A stretch of 64,000 bases of DNA, from contig NZ_LGYA01000001.1 in the NCBI RefSeq assembly GCF_001273755.1, forward strand, positions 4,275,299-4,339,298, read 5' to 3'. Shown here one piece after another: positions 42,084 through 50,445 of this stretch. The position numbers and the translations under genes were made by a program. The DNA is from Peribacillus butanolivorans. GTDB lineage: Bacteria > Bacillota > Bacilli > Bacillales > DSM-1321. Numbering within the stretch: position 1 is the stretch's first letter; each line of letters begins with the position of its first letter. The notes under the pieces are model-generated. The model was not told where the DNA came from and ran no database searches. It worked only from the letters and a program-made list of their open reading frames with translations.

Positions 42084-43148
42084 CTAATCAACAAGCACCA
42101 TCTGGTTTCTCGGAATTTCAAGGACAATTTCCTGACCAGCACGATAAGATTCTGTCATTTCCTTGTTCACAGTGAAATCTCCTATTGGAGTTTCAACAAC
42201 ATATTGAAAGCTTCTTCCCAGATACGTGCTAACTTTAACTCGGCCAGATATACTATTTTCCGAAACAACTTCAGAGATATCTTTTGCCCGAATTAATAGA
42301 TCGTCCGGTCTGATAGCTCCTATTTTTCCAGATAAATTGATCATTTGTGCGTCCTTTTGTATCACAAAGACATAACCCGACTTACTAAGTTCAATTTTAT
42401 CCTCGTGATCCACGCGCTTATCAAAATCAATGAAGTTTTTAAAACCGATAAAGTCAGCAACAAATTTGGTTTCAGGATATTTGTAGATAGACGCAGGATC
42501 GCTAAGCTGCTCAATGACACCTTTATTCATAATCGCTACCTGATCAGAGATGGAGAAACATTCTTCCTGATCATGCGAAACATACACCGTTGTAATCCCC
42601 AGCTCTTGTTGGATACGGCGAATCTCAACTCTCATATTCACCCTCAAATTTGCATCAAGATTACTCAAAGGCTCGTCAAATAATAGGATATCAGGTTCAA
42701 TGACGAGTGCCCTTGCAATCGCAACTCGCTGCTTTTGTCCTCCAGAAAGCTCTTGTGGATATCTCTTTTCAAATCCTTTTAGATTAACAATTTCTAGCAC
42801 ATTCATAACACGCTTTTCAATTTCACTTTTAGAAATCTTTCTAAGCCGAAGACCGAATGCAATATTATCGAAAATGGACAAATGCGGAAATAATGCATAG
42901 TTTTGAAACACAAAGCCAAAGTTCCGCTTGTTAACAGGTACTTTCGTATAATCCTTATCTTTAAATAAAAACTTCCCTTCGTTTGCCTGTAAAAATCCAG
43001 CAATCAAACGCAAAGTTGTTGTTTTTCCACAGCCGCTAGGGCCAAGAAGAGAAACTAGCTTTCCTTTTTCAATCTCAAGATTGAAGTCTTTTAAAATATT
43101 TTGTTTATTATAAGCTACAGAAATATCTTGTAATGTAAATAAAGCCAT
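42084..43148 (-). CDS. ABC importer ATPase, PotA-like
   Basis: 354 aa. Walker A LLGPSGCGKTTTLRLIAGF (near 35), Q-loop FVFQNYALFPHLS, signature LSGGQKQRVAIARAL, Walker B ILLFDEPLSNLDANLR, then a C-terminal TOBE-type regulatory domain (IGAIRPDDLLIRAKDISEVV; KVSTYLGRSFQYVVETPIGD). This is the PotA/FbpC/CysA style of ATPase. It lies 15 nt after the second permease and before adenine deaminase, in a clear operon. Confidence 0.85.
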   Translation of the reverse strand: MALFTLQDISVAYNKQNILKDFNLEIEKGKLVSLLGPSGCGKTTTLRLIAGFLQANEGKFLFKDKDYTKVPVNKRNFGFVFQNYALFPHLSIFDNIAFGLRLRKISKSEIEKRVMNVLEIVNLKGFEKRYPQELSGGQKQRVAIARALVIEPDILLFDEPLSNLDANLRVNMRVEIRRIQQELGITTVYVSHDQEECFSISDQVAIMNKGVIEQLSDPASIYKYPETKFVADFIGFKNFIDFDKRVDHEDKIELSKSGYVFVIQKDAQMINLSGKIGAIRPDDLLIRAKDISEVVSENSISGRVKVSTYLGRSFQYVVETPIGDFTVNKEMTESYRAGQEIVLEIPRNQMVLVD

Positions 43149-43162
43149 CCATTATTACCTCC

Positions 43163-43951
43163 TTATCGTTTTGTGAAATAGGACAAGCCCATTAGCCGTT
43201 CAACTATAAACATGAAGAAAGCCGTAATGATCATGAGTAATACCGAAATAGCTGAAATGGTAGGATCAAAGTAGTTCTCTACATATGTCAGCATCTGAAT
43301 CGGAAACGTGCTTACCCCAGGACCTGTCATATACACTGAAATGTCTACATTATTGAAGGATTCTAAAAAGGCAATCATGACAGCTGCTAAGATTCCTGAT
43401 TTTATATTCGGGAGGACCACTGTAAAAAAGGTTCCCACCTTACTCGCTCCTAGACTCTCAGCCGCTTCTTCAATTGAAAAGTCAAAATTTGATAAGCTTG
43501 AAGAAATCACACGTATAATGAAAGGAAGCATTATGACTGTATGTCCAACAAACAGTGCCGCATAAATCGGTAGCTGATACGTCCCCACAATGTATCGTAA
43601 AAACGCAAAGCCCAGCACAATTCCCGGAACTAATATAGGAGAAACAAAAAATGCATTTATGATTGTTTTCCCTTTAAAATCAAATCGGCTTAATGCATAG
43701 GCAGCTGGCACTCCTAGTAAAAGAGCCAAAAGATTGCCTGCAAGTGAAACTAGAATGGACGTTTTAAACGAAATTAAAAACATTTCCACATTAAAAATAT
43801 TTTCATACCATCTTAAAGAAAATTCTTCTGGCGGGAATTTTAAAATATTGCCGCCTTCAAATGACGTAACGGATATGATAAGTAAAGGCCCTAGTAAAAA
43901 GAGAAACACCAGGAAGGTAAACAGGGCCAATCCTCGATTTTTTTCCTGCAT
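43163..43951 (-). CDS. ABC importer permease, PotC-like
   Basis: 262 aa with six helices and the permease EAA loop (EEAAESLGASKVGTFFTVVL then PNIKSGILAAV). Opens ALFTFLVFLFLLGPLLIISV. It matches PotC in size and loop. It pairs with the permease upstream (6-nt gap) to form the membrane channel. Confidence 0.85.
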   Translation of the reverse strand: MQEKNRGLALFTFLVFLFLLGPLLIISVTSFEGGNILKFPPEEFSLRWYENIFNVEMFLISFKTSILVSLAGNLLALLLGVPAAYALSRFDFKGKTIINAFFVSPILVPGIVLGFAFLRYIVGTYQLPIYAALFVGHTVIMLPFIIRVISSSLSNFDFSIEEAAESLGASKVGTFFTVVLPNIKSGILAAVMIAFLESFNNVDISVYMTGPGVSTFPIQMLTYVENYFDPTISAISVLLMIITAFFMFIVERLMGLSYFTKR

Positions 43952-43957
43952 ACACCT

Positions 43958-44779
43958 CTACCCCTTTGGATTTAATTTTTTAGCCAAACCATTCATTATT
44001 GATATGATAAGAACCGTAACTGCGATCATTATCGTAGCGACAATTGATGCCACTTGCCATTCATTCAATGTAATGGCATTTTGATAGAGAAACGTCGAAA
44101 TAACACGCTGTTTCCCACCAAGTAATGCTGGCGTTGTATACGCAGTAAAGCTCCCTACAAAAACAAGAATACTACCAATGACCAAACCTGGAACCGAAAG
44201 CGGAATAATCACTTTTGAAAATACCGCTAATCTTGAAGCACCTAAACTCTCCGCTGCTTTTAATAGATCCGTTTCGATATTTTCCATCACTCCTACCAGT
44301 GTTACAATAATCAATGGCAAAAATAAATGGACTAATCCGATAATAATAGCCGTTGGCGTGTACAAGATGTCGAGTGGTTTGTCGATCAAGCCCATACTCA
44401 GCAGCAATTTATTTATCACGCCGTTTTTACCGATAATCACCATCCAGCTAAATGATCGAACAACCGGACTTGTTAATAGTGGGAAAATTGTAAACAAAAG
44501 CATGATAGCTTTTGTTCTTTTTCCTAGCTTAGAAATATAATAGGCTGCTGGAAATCCTAACAGAATACAAATAATAGTCGTGAACAGACTCACTCTAAGT
44601 GTCGTGAGCAGAATTTCAATGAAGTATCGATCTTTGAAAAAATCGAGGTACCCTTGGATAGTAAAGCCACTTTCATTAAAAAATGTCGTTCCAATCGTTA
44701 AGAAGATTGGAACAATCATAAAAATCGTTAAAAAAAGAACACCTGGCAACAGCAACAGGTATAGATAACGTTTTTTCAC
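43958..44779 (-). CDS. ABC importer permease, PotB-like
   Basis: 273 aa with six helices and EAA loop LLKAAESLGASRLAVFSKVI then IPLSVPGLVIGS. Opens LYLLLLPGVLFLTIFMIVPI. The start is probably GTG, behind an AGGTG-like site. It matches PotB in size and order. It lies between the nucleoside hydrolase and the PotC-like gene. Confidence 0.85.
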   Translation of the reverse strand: MKKRYLYLLLLPGVLFLTIFMIVPIFLTIGTTFFNESGFTIQGYLDFFKDRYFIEILLTTLRVSLFTTIICILLGFPAAYYISKLGKRTKAIMLLFTIFPLLTSPVVRSFSWMVIIGKNGVINKLLLSMGLIDKPLDILYTPTAIIIGLVHLFLPLIIVTLVGVMENIETDLLKAAESLGASRLAVFSKVIIPLSVPGLVIGSILVFVGSFTAYTTPALLGGKQRVISTFLYQNAITLNEWQVASIVATIMIAVTVLIISIMNGLAKKLNPKG

Positions 44780-44803
44780 CTCGTAACCCCCTGTTCATAT
44801 TAT

Positions 44804-45733
44804 TTATGAATTGATTATGCGAATAAACAGGTTGAAAAACGCCTCCGCATTGACGTCTAGACAAACATTTGCATTTGCTGGCTTCATCAGCCGGTTTTGA
44901 AAGTCGCAAACCATCTGCCCGTCACAAATCTCACTTTTTATTTCAACATCCACATAGTATTCTTCACTAGTGACAAGATCTTTTTGCAAAGCAATACCTA
45001 CAGCTAATGGATCATGCATTGCACACGCCCAAATATTATTACGTTCAAAATACCTTTTCCGATATTCAGACGTACTGTCTCTTATATAGTCAGCAAGTGT
45101 ACTGTTTTGAATCAATTGTATATGCTCTTCTGTTAGAAGAACCTTTCTTGTGACATCAAGACCAACTTGTGTAATCGATTCGAACCCCGCTTGTAATACA
45201 ATTTTGGCTGCTTCAGGGTCGACAAACGTGTTATACTCCGAGGTTGGTGTGACATTGCCCACCCCTTGTACAACTCCTCCCATAAAGATAACTTCTTTCA
45301 CAAGCTTGGTAATTTGCGGACATTTTTTAACTGCCAGGGCCAAATTTGTAAGAGGTCCCGTCATGACAAGTGTTACTTCATTAGTGAAATTTAAAATGGA
45401 ATTAATAATAAAGTCAGAAGCAAAGCCATCATCAGGCTGCTTGTTAACTTCAACATTCTTTAAGGCACCTCCAAGACCGTCTTCCCCATGAACTCGATGT
45501 TCAAAAAAGGAATTCCTGATAATTGGAGTATCTGCCCCCTTAATGACTGAAATTTCTTGTTCACCCAACAGATCTAGTATTTTGCATGTATTCCGTGTGG
45601 CAGTATCAAGTGATACATTCCCGTTTACTGTTGTAATGCCTAATATGTCAAATTGACGGCTTTTAACAGCAAGAATGATCCCGATTGCATCATCTATTCC
45701 TGTATCCACATCGAGAATCAATTTTTTTTTCAT
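44804..45733 (-). CDS. Inosine-uridine-type nucleoside hydrolase
   Basis: 309 aa. The metal-binding signature DVDTGIDDA is at residues 8-16. VTLVMTGPLTNLALAVKK and the C-terminal active-site His in CAMHDPLAVG are also present. The enzyme splits nucleosides into ribose and free base. It lies inside the Pot-type importer operon, directly after the binding protein (18-nt gap), so imported nucleosides are the natural substrate. There is no signal peptide, so it acts in the cytosol. Confidence 0.9.
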   Translation of the reverse strand: MKKKLILDVDTGIDDAIGIILAVKSRQFDILGITTVNGNVSLDTATRNTCKILDLLGEQEISVIKGADTPIIRNSFFEHRVHGEDGLGGALKNVEVNKQPDDGFASDFIINSILNFTNEVTLVMTGPLTNLALAVKKCPQITKLVKEVIFMGGVVQGVGNVTPTSEYNTFVDPEAAKIVLQAGFESITQVGLDVTRKVLLTEEHIQLIQNSTLADYIRDSTSEYRKRYFERNNIWACAMHDPLAVGIALQKDLVTSEEYYVDVEIKSEICDGQMVCDFQNRLMKPANANVCLDVNAEAFFNLFIRIINS

Positions 45734-45751
45734 CGATCAAACCTCTTTTTC

Positions 45752-46801
45752 TTAGTGTGCAAGTTCACGATTCCAACGATCAATCCATTGTTTAGAGTTT
45801 TCATTAACAAACTTCATATCTAGTACAAATAATCTGTTAACAACATCTTCTCCATACGTTAAGCCTTTTGCTTCTGTTTTAGATAGCTTAACTTCTGTGT
45901 TAACTGGAGAGTCGATCTTCGCTTTCGCTGATTTTTCCTGAACTTCATTACTCAAGATGTAATTAATAAATTCTTCAGATAATTCTTTTTGATCGCTTCC
46001 TTTTACGATATTCATCGTATTCATGACTGCGTATCCGCCTTCTTTAGGGGAAACGAACTTAGCATTAGGAACGGCTTCCTGTAAATCGCCAAAGTACATT
46101 TCCATTATTGGACCTGCAGCAATTTCTCCTTGCGAGAACATGTTGACAAACTCAGATGTTTGTCCATATTCTTTAACAACATTTGGCAATACTTTTTTCA
46201 TTTGACCAAAGGCTTTATCTTCATCAAACTCATTACTTCCACTGACTTTTGAAGCAGCATCTAAAAACATTGGTCCAGTTGTTGAAGTAATTGATGGAAT
46301 TGTAATTTCACCTAAATCCTTACTCCAAAGATCTTTCCAAGAGGAAATTGGTTTACTCACTTCATCAGGGTTATACGCAATTCCAAATTGCGCAATTGTA
46401 TAGGCTGGTCCATATTCATCGCCATTTGGGGCTTTTGCTTTGTCATAAATTTTATCAATATTCGAAATCTTGCTATGATCAATTTTTTCAAACAAACCAT
46501 CATCGATTCCCTGTTGTGCATAGTAGTCGGATAGATAGATAACATCCACATCGGTGTTTGCTTGACGCACTTTGTTCAATCGATCTGCATTGTTTCCTGA
46601 ATCTATTACAATTTCAACATTGTGTTCCTTTTCAAATGGTTCGTAAACTTCAGGTCGAAAGAAATCCTCAGCAAATCCCCAAGTTGAAATGACTAATTTT
46701 GTTGGCTTTTTCCCATCAGAAGTATTTTCATTTGAAGAGCATGCAGCTAAAACTAATGCAAAAACCGATAACATCATAAATGAGCTAATTATTTTTTTCA
46801 T
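45752..46801 (-). CDS. ABC importer substrate-binding lipoprotein, PotD-like
   Basis: 349 aa with a signal peptide and lipobox LAAC (lipidated Cys21), then a type II periplasmic-binding fold (KLVISTWGFAEDFFRPEVYE; VDVIYLSDYYAQQGIDDGLF; GPAYTIAQFGIAYNP). It is related to spermidine/putrescine-binding proteins, but the ligand pocket need not bind polyamines. The start is ATG 46801 behind CGGAGG. It is first in the operon, behind a terminator-like hairpin at 46862-46909. Context suggests a purine nucleoside as ligand. Confidence 0.8.
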   Translation of the reverse strand: MKKIISSFMMLSVFALVLAACSSNENTSDGKKPTKLVISTWGFAEDFFRPEVYEPFEKEHNVEIVIDSGNNADRLNKVRQANTDVDVIYLSDYYAQQGIDDGLFEKIDHSKISNIDKIYDKAKAPNGDEYGPAYTIAQFGIAYNPDEVSKPISSWKDLWSKDLGEITIPSITSTTGPMFLDAASKVSGSNEFDEDKAFGQMKKVLPNVVKEYGQTSEFVNMFSQGEIAAGPIMEMYFGDLQEAVPNAKFVSPKEGGYAVMNTMNIVKGSDQKELSEEFINYILSNEVQEKSAKAKIDSPVNTEVKLSKTEAKGLTYGEDVVNRLFVLDMKFVNENSKQWIDRWNRELAH

Positions 46802-46861
46802 CAATTAAACCTCCGTTTTTTATATGTTTAAAGTTGCCTTTCTTACTAATATAAATGTAAA

Positions 46862-46909
46862 AAAAGACAATCTTAAATAGAATAAAAATTCTACCCAAGA
46901 TTGTCTTTT
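46862..46909 (-). terminator. Hairpin with T run just upstream of the importer operon
   Basis: AAAAGACAATCTT and AAGATTGTCTTTT with an AGAAT/ATTCT inner stem; the minus strand continues with seven T, about 60 nt before the binding-protein start. It may end the DUF2294 transcript or act as an attenuator for the nucleoside operon. Confidence 0.7.
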
Positions 46910-47000
46910 CTTTGTAAACAAAGATAAAACCTATCATTTGGTTCTTTTGTGGCGTTCCCTCCAGATAAATCCGAAGTGGAAATCCATTTATATTATTATA
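46910..47000 (-). promoter_or_regulatory. Promoter and possible structured leader of the nucleoside operon
   Basis: On the minus strand TTGAAA (in the 3' end of the DUF2294 gene), 17 nt, then TATAAA forms a promoter. The RNA that follows can fold as UUCC-A-CUUC/GGAGGGAA and then CUUUG-UUUA-CAAAG before the terminator at 46909. I could not match it to a known riboswitch class; it lacks the purine riboswitch core. Confidence 0.4.
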
Positions 47001-47354
47001 TTATTTTTCTTTCAATACTATATTGGTAAATGCCCGTTGCGTCGCTGAGTCATAATCTCTTAGAACGGCTTCAATATCCCAATCCGTTTGCGTTTCTAAC
47101 TTTTGTCTTAATTTCTTTTTATAAAGCAGTGACATATGAAAATCAACCTCTTGCTTTAGGCTAGGAACTTCTCCCTCTAAAGCTTCAGAACGTGGGGCAC
47201 GTCGATGTTTGGCCTGAAATGTAATCACATTCAGCTCAACAGTAACCTTTAGCAACGTCGTACCAAAGCCGAACAATTCCTTCGATACCTCATTATACAT
47301 ATGAGAAAGCAATTTCTTCGTTTCGTTAGAGTTTATCGGTAAGATGACTATCAC
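47001..47354 (-). CDS. DUF2294 (MpsC-like) protein
   Basis: 117 aa resembling DUF2294/MpsC: a helix (ETKKLLSHMYNEVSKELFGF), strands around LLKVTVELNVITFQAKHRRA, and a long helix (EVDFHMSLLYKKKLRQKLET) before an ending with LRDYDSATQRAFTNIVLKE. Members are small cytosolic proteins of unclear function, some linked to a membrane-potential system. The predicted start is GTG at 47354 with only a weak site, so the true start may differ. It stands alone upstream of the importer operon. Confidence 0.6.
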   Translation of the reverse strand: MIVILPINSNETKKLLSHMYNEVSKELFGFGTTLLKVTVELNVITFQAKHRRAPRSEALEGEVPSLKQEVDFHMSLLYKKKLRQKLETQTDWDIEAVLRDYDSATQRAFTNIVLKEK

Positions 47355-47845
47355 CTGCCAAACCTGTTGTTTGTGGTAATTATATATACTTTTTGTGAAT
47401 TACACAAGATAATATTCGGATTTTCAACAAAAAAAATGTTTTTTCTTCAGAAAAAGAACATTTACCAACCAATACCCGAATTATACTAAAAATCATTTGG
47501 GTATTTTTGTGATTTTATTTACAACTATATATCAGTATAATCACCCAAAATGTGGATTTCAACCTTAATCATAGCGAATCCCCCCTATAACGTCCATACA
47601 ACTACAGCTTTAAAAATTGTAGAAAACAGGGCAATTGTAGTTGTTAGTGATATGTATCATAGGGCTGTAGGTTTTCAGTATGTTTTTGTTAGCTAAACCT
47701 GACAGAAGGTCACATTCGATACTATTCATAATACTGGAGTTAAACTAACATTAAATATATTTACGACGGATTTTAATGACTCCGTTCCTTCTAAATAAGC
47801 AAAAACAGCTTTAATTTTCAAAAAATGAATAATTTGTCATAAAAA
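47355..47845. other. Intergenic with several inverted repeats, no gene
   Basis: AAATGTT/GAACATTT (47432-47462) and CAACTACA/TGTAGTTG (47588-47640) are the clearest. The second flanks GGGCAATTG and could be a structured RNA. No ORF with a ribosome binding site is seen. Confidence 0.4.
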
Positions 47846-47893
47846 AACTACACCTCCAATTGTTAGACGGTGTCTAACAATTGGGGTGCAGTT
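47846..47893 (-). terminator. Terminator of yfmQ
   Basis: AACTACACCTCCAATTGTTA pairs with TAACAATTGGGGTGCAGTT around GACGGTGTC, followed by a T run on the minus strand. It starts 5 nt past the stop codon. Confidence 0.8.
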
Positions 47894-47897
47894 CCTT

Positions 47898-48347
47898 TTA
47901 AACTATATCCCTTATTACTGGCATAGAACGTTCTTGGAGGCTATCGGAAAGCAGACTATACGCAATTAATTTCTTCTTGTACTGTTTAACTACATCCACG
48001 TGGTCGTTGTAAATGTACACAAATAATCTAACATCCATTTTGCCTCTTTTAGTATCAATGACTAATGGAGTCCCACCGTTCTCTGGATGCAAAAATAATT
48101 GCTCGTTCCCTGGAAATATATGATTTTTTTTCAAAAATTTCGCTTTGTTAAAATAATTAATAACTTGAATCTTGTCTTCACCTTCCAAGCGTTTTCCGTC
48201 AATGGTTACGATGGCATTCGCGTCACTAAGTTCTGAATGCAGCTTAAATTTGCTGATAATCCAATTCACTGCATCGGTTGGAAGACAGGTAACTAATATT
48301 TTTAACAAGGCTAAGAGAATTGTTAAAATCAAAATAGGCAATGTCAT
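47898..48347 (-). CDS. yfmQ: YfmQ family protein
   Basis: 149 aa. One N-terminal membrane helix (MTLPILILTILLALLKILVT) and a soluble domain (VTIDGKRLEGEDKIQVINYF; HIFPGNEQLFLHPENGGTPL; VDVVKQYKKKLIAYSLLSDS). It matches the B. subtilis YfmQ family as I remember it. Function unknown. A strong terminator follows, and an FNR-like palindrome lies about 155 bp upstream. Confidence 0.7.
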   Translation of the reverse strand: MTLPILILTILLALLKILVTCLPTDAVNWIISKFKLHSELSDANAIVTIDGKRLEGEDKIQVINYFNKAKFLKKNHIFPGNEQLFLHPENGGTPLVIDTKRGKMDVRLFVYIYNDHVDVVKQYKKKLIAYSLLSDSLQERSMPVIRDIV

Positions 48348-48501
48348 ATTTCATCATCTCCGCTACGTAATAAATTAATTGTTATATCCAAGAGGCGGAC
48401 AGTTTTTCTTAGAAGTGACCGTTCTATTAACGTTTCACTTTTAGTGAAAAGTTGTACTTAAACTAGAGACCAGTAAGTTAAGTTCACAATTTTGTCACAT
48501 T

Positions 48502-48517
48502 TGTGAACTAATTCACA
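48502..48517. promoter_or_regulatory. FNR/CRP-type palindrome
   Basis: TGTGA-ACTAAT-TCACA matches the TGTGA-N6-TCACA consensus exactly, extended to TTTGTGA...TCACAAA. A further TCACA/TGTGA pair overlaps on the left. The nearest gene start is yfmQ on the minus strand. The rest of 48348-48882 holds only a short direct repeat (ACCATCCACTT at about 48690 and 48711). Confidence 0.45.
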
Positions 48518-48882
48518 AATACTCACAAATAGTTAGTGTCATGTACTTCACTCGAACAAACATGACCTTTATACAATTAAGCCTATATTTCTCTCCTGTC
48601 TTTTCATCTCCATTCTGTCAATAATCAGCAACTAGCAAGTTGGTTATAAGTTGATAATTCTATCATAATAAAATTGGATGAAATTAAACCATCCACTTGG
48701 CTGGTATTTTGACCATCCACTTTATTTTTTTAGAAAAAATCCAAATTAGTTAACCTCTGCTTCATGCTATTAATCCAAATCTTAGCCATAAATGAACTAT
48801 AAAAAACCTCAAGATTTGATTTTTTAGAAGTGCTTTATACATTTATAAAAATACTTATTTACGGTATACCTTAAACAATAAT

Positions 48883-49083
48883 TCATGCTAATTTTATTAT
48901 GAAGTAGAAGATGCCTACAGTTAATACTAGTGCAAGACCAATATAAATATAACTAAGATTCAACAAATTCCCTTTTGTAGCTGAAGAGTAATTACTATCA
49001 CCCTTCCCCATTAATGAAATGGTACTAACTAAGGCAACTAAACTAATGGCTACTACTAATATTACACTAATCATCATCGTCAT
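48883..49083 (-). CDS. Small two-helix membrane protein
   Basis: 66 aa with two hydrophobic helices (MISVILVVAISLVALVSTI; YIYIGLALVLTVGIFYFII) joined by a polar loop (GKGDSNYSSATKGN). Its ATG overlaps the nitrilase stop (ATGA), and GGAGG sits just upstream inside the nitrilase gene, so it is translationally coupled. No family recognised. Confidence 0.65.
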   Translation of the reverse strand: MTMMISVILVVAISLVALVSTISLMGKGDSNYSSATKGNLLNLSYIYIGLALVLTVGIFYFIIKLA

Positions 49084-50063
49084 ACGCCTCCAATATTATT
49101 AGTATTTATATCCTTTAACCATTTGACATTATTCCGATTCTCATTATTGATGTGTAATGTAAATATATCAGGTCTGCTGTAATGACCAACTGGATCAAAG
49201 TCAAATTGGCTGTATGCTATTTGTTTAAGGTTCAAATCACTAATTAGTATTGCTTCTTCACCATACACTGGTTCATAGACATATTCACCAAAAGGATTAA
49301 TAATTGCGCTTCCTCCCCGGCACATTTCATTGGGGGAAGTCTCTAATTCATCATAGCAGGCCAAGTCCTTAGGATACATATCCTTTGTTACATATTGATT
49401 ACATGACAAAACAAAGCACCTTCCTTCCATAGCAATATGACGAATAGTAGATTGCCAGGAGTCCCTTGAATCAGCTGTTGGAGCAATATAAAGTTGTATG
49501 CCCTGTGCATACATGGCGCTCCTTGCTAATGGCATATAATTTTCCCAACAAATAAGCGCCCCAATCTTTCCATATGGAGTATCAAAAACAGGTAAAGTGC
49601 TACCATCTCCTTCGCCCCATACAATTCTTTCTGAGGCCGTAGGTTTAAGTTTACGATGTTTTCCTAAAATCAATCCGTCCGGACCAATAAAAAGCACTGT
49701 GCAATAGAGAGTTCCACCGCTATTCTCAGAATCCCTTTCTATTACTCCAATAACAAGATAAATATTAGCTTTACGGGCAGCTGAACATAATAAATTCGTT
49801 TCTTCCCCTGGTACAAGTATAGAATTATCCCAATAACGATACCAATCCTCTCTTCCTGATTGAGAACGGCTGCCAATTTTTGTTCCGAATGAAAGCCCTC
49901 TTGGATACGCAGGGATGAACGCTTCCGGGAAAACGACTATATTAGCTCCTTTACTTGCAGCCTCGTGAATAAGATCAATGGCTTTTTTCACACTTGCCTT
50001 TTTATCCATTATGACGGAAGCAGCCTGGACAACAGCTACTCGGACATTCTCTTTGTTCTCCAT
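49080..50063 (-). CDS. Nitrilase
   Basis: A 327-aa nitrilase-superfamily enzyme of the true nitrilase branch. The catalytic triad is Glu47 (VVFPEAFIPAYPRG), Lys138 (KHRKLKPTASERIVWGEGDG) and Cys172 (LICWENYMPLARSAMYAQG). The TASERxVWGxGDGS and CWENYMPL blocks are diagnostic. It converts organic nitriles to acids and ammonia. The start is ATG 50063 behind GAGGAGGTACAGGG. A MocR regulator gene lies upstream in the same orientation, and a small membrane protein is coupled downstream. Confidence 0.85.
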   Translation of the reverse strand: MENKENVRVAVVQAASVIMDKKASVKKAIDLIHEAASKGANIVVFPEAFIPAYPRGLSFGTKIGSRSQSGREDWYRYWDNSILVPGEETNLLCSAARKANIYLVIGVIERDSENSGGTLYCTVLFIGPDGLILGKHRKLKPTASERIVWGEGDGSTLPVFDTPYGKIGALICWENYMPLARSAMYAQGIQLYIAPTADSRDSWQSTIRHIAMEGRCFVLSCNQYVTKDMYPKDLACYDELETSPNEMCRGGSAIINPFGEYVYEPVYGEEAILISDLNLKQIAYSQFDFDPVGHYSRPDIFTLHINNENRNNVKWLKDINTNNIGGV

Positions 50064-50398
50064 CCCTGTACCTCCTCTACTAAAGTGCAACAATACCTTT
50101 GTTATATTTTCTTTAAAATTTGATCATTTATAAATAACATAAAACATTCAGTGTATATGAAATAATTTACAAGCTCTTAGCTTTTACGGTGTATATATTT
50201 TAGAATGAGCCCTACTTCTCTATAATAAAAGAACGACCGAATTTATGACCATCCAATCTTGTAATATTTCCACCCTCCACTTGTTGAACTCTTTTATTAA
50301 TATACATAAAAAGGTAAAAGCACCTCTGAAGGAACGGCTAAGATACCACGGCTTGTGGCACCTCTAACCTAACTTACTTCTTTGAAAAGACAAAAAAA
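50064..50398. other. Intergenic upstream of nitrilase
   Basis: AT-rich. GGTGCCACAAGCCGTGG-type inverted repeats occur on the minus strand near 50348-50362 (CCACGG/TTGTGG). No gene is seen. The nitrilase promoter must lie here, but no strong match to the consensus stands out. Confidence 0.35.
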
Positions 50399-50421
50399 GA
50401 ATCATGACTTTGTCATGATTC
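50399..50421 (-). terminator. Terminator of the MocR gene
   Basis: GAATCATGAC and GTCATGATTC with a 3-nt loop, followed by seven T on the minus strand, 25 nt past the stop codon. Confidence 0.8.
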
Positions 50422-50445
50422 ACTCGAGAGTATTTGAGCACACAG

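Noticed and set aside
46910..47000. Purine riboswitch before the nucleoside operon
   Set aside because: The conserved three-way junction core (UAUA...GUCUCUACC) is absent, so only an unclassified leader is reported.
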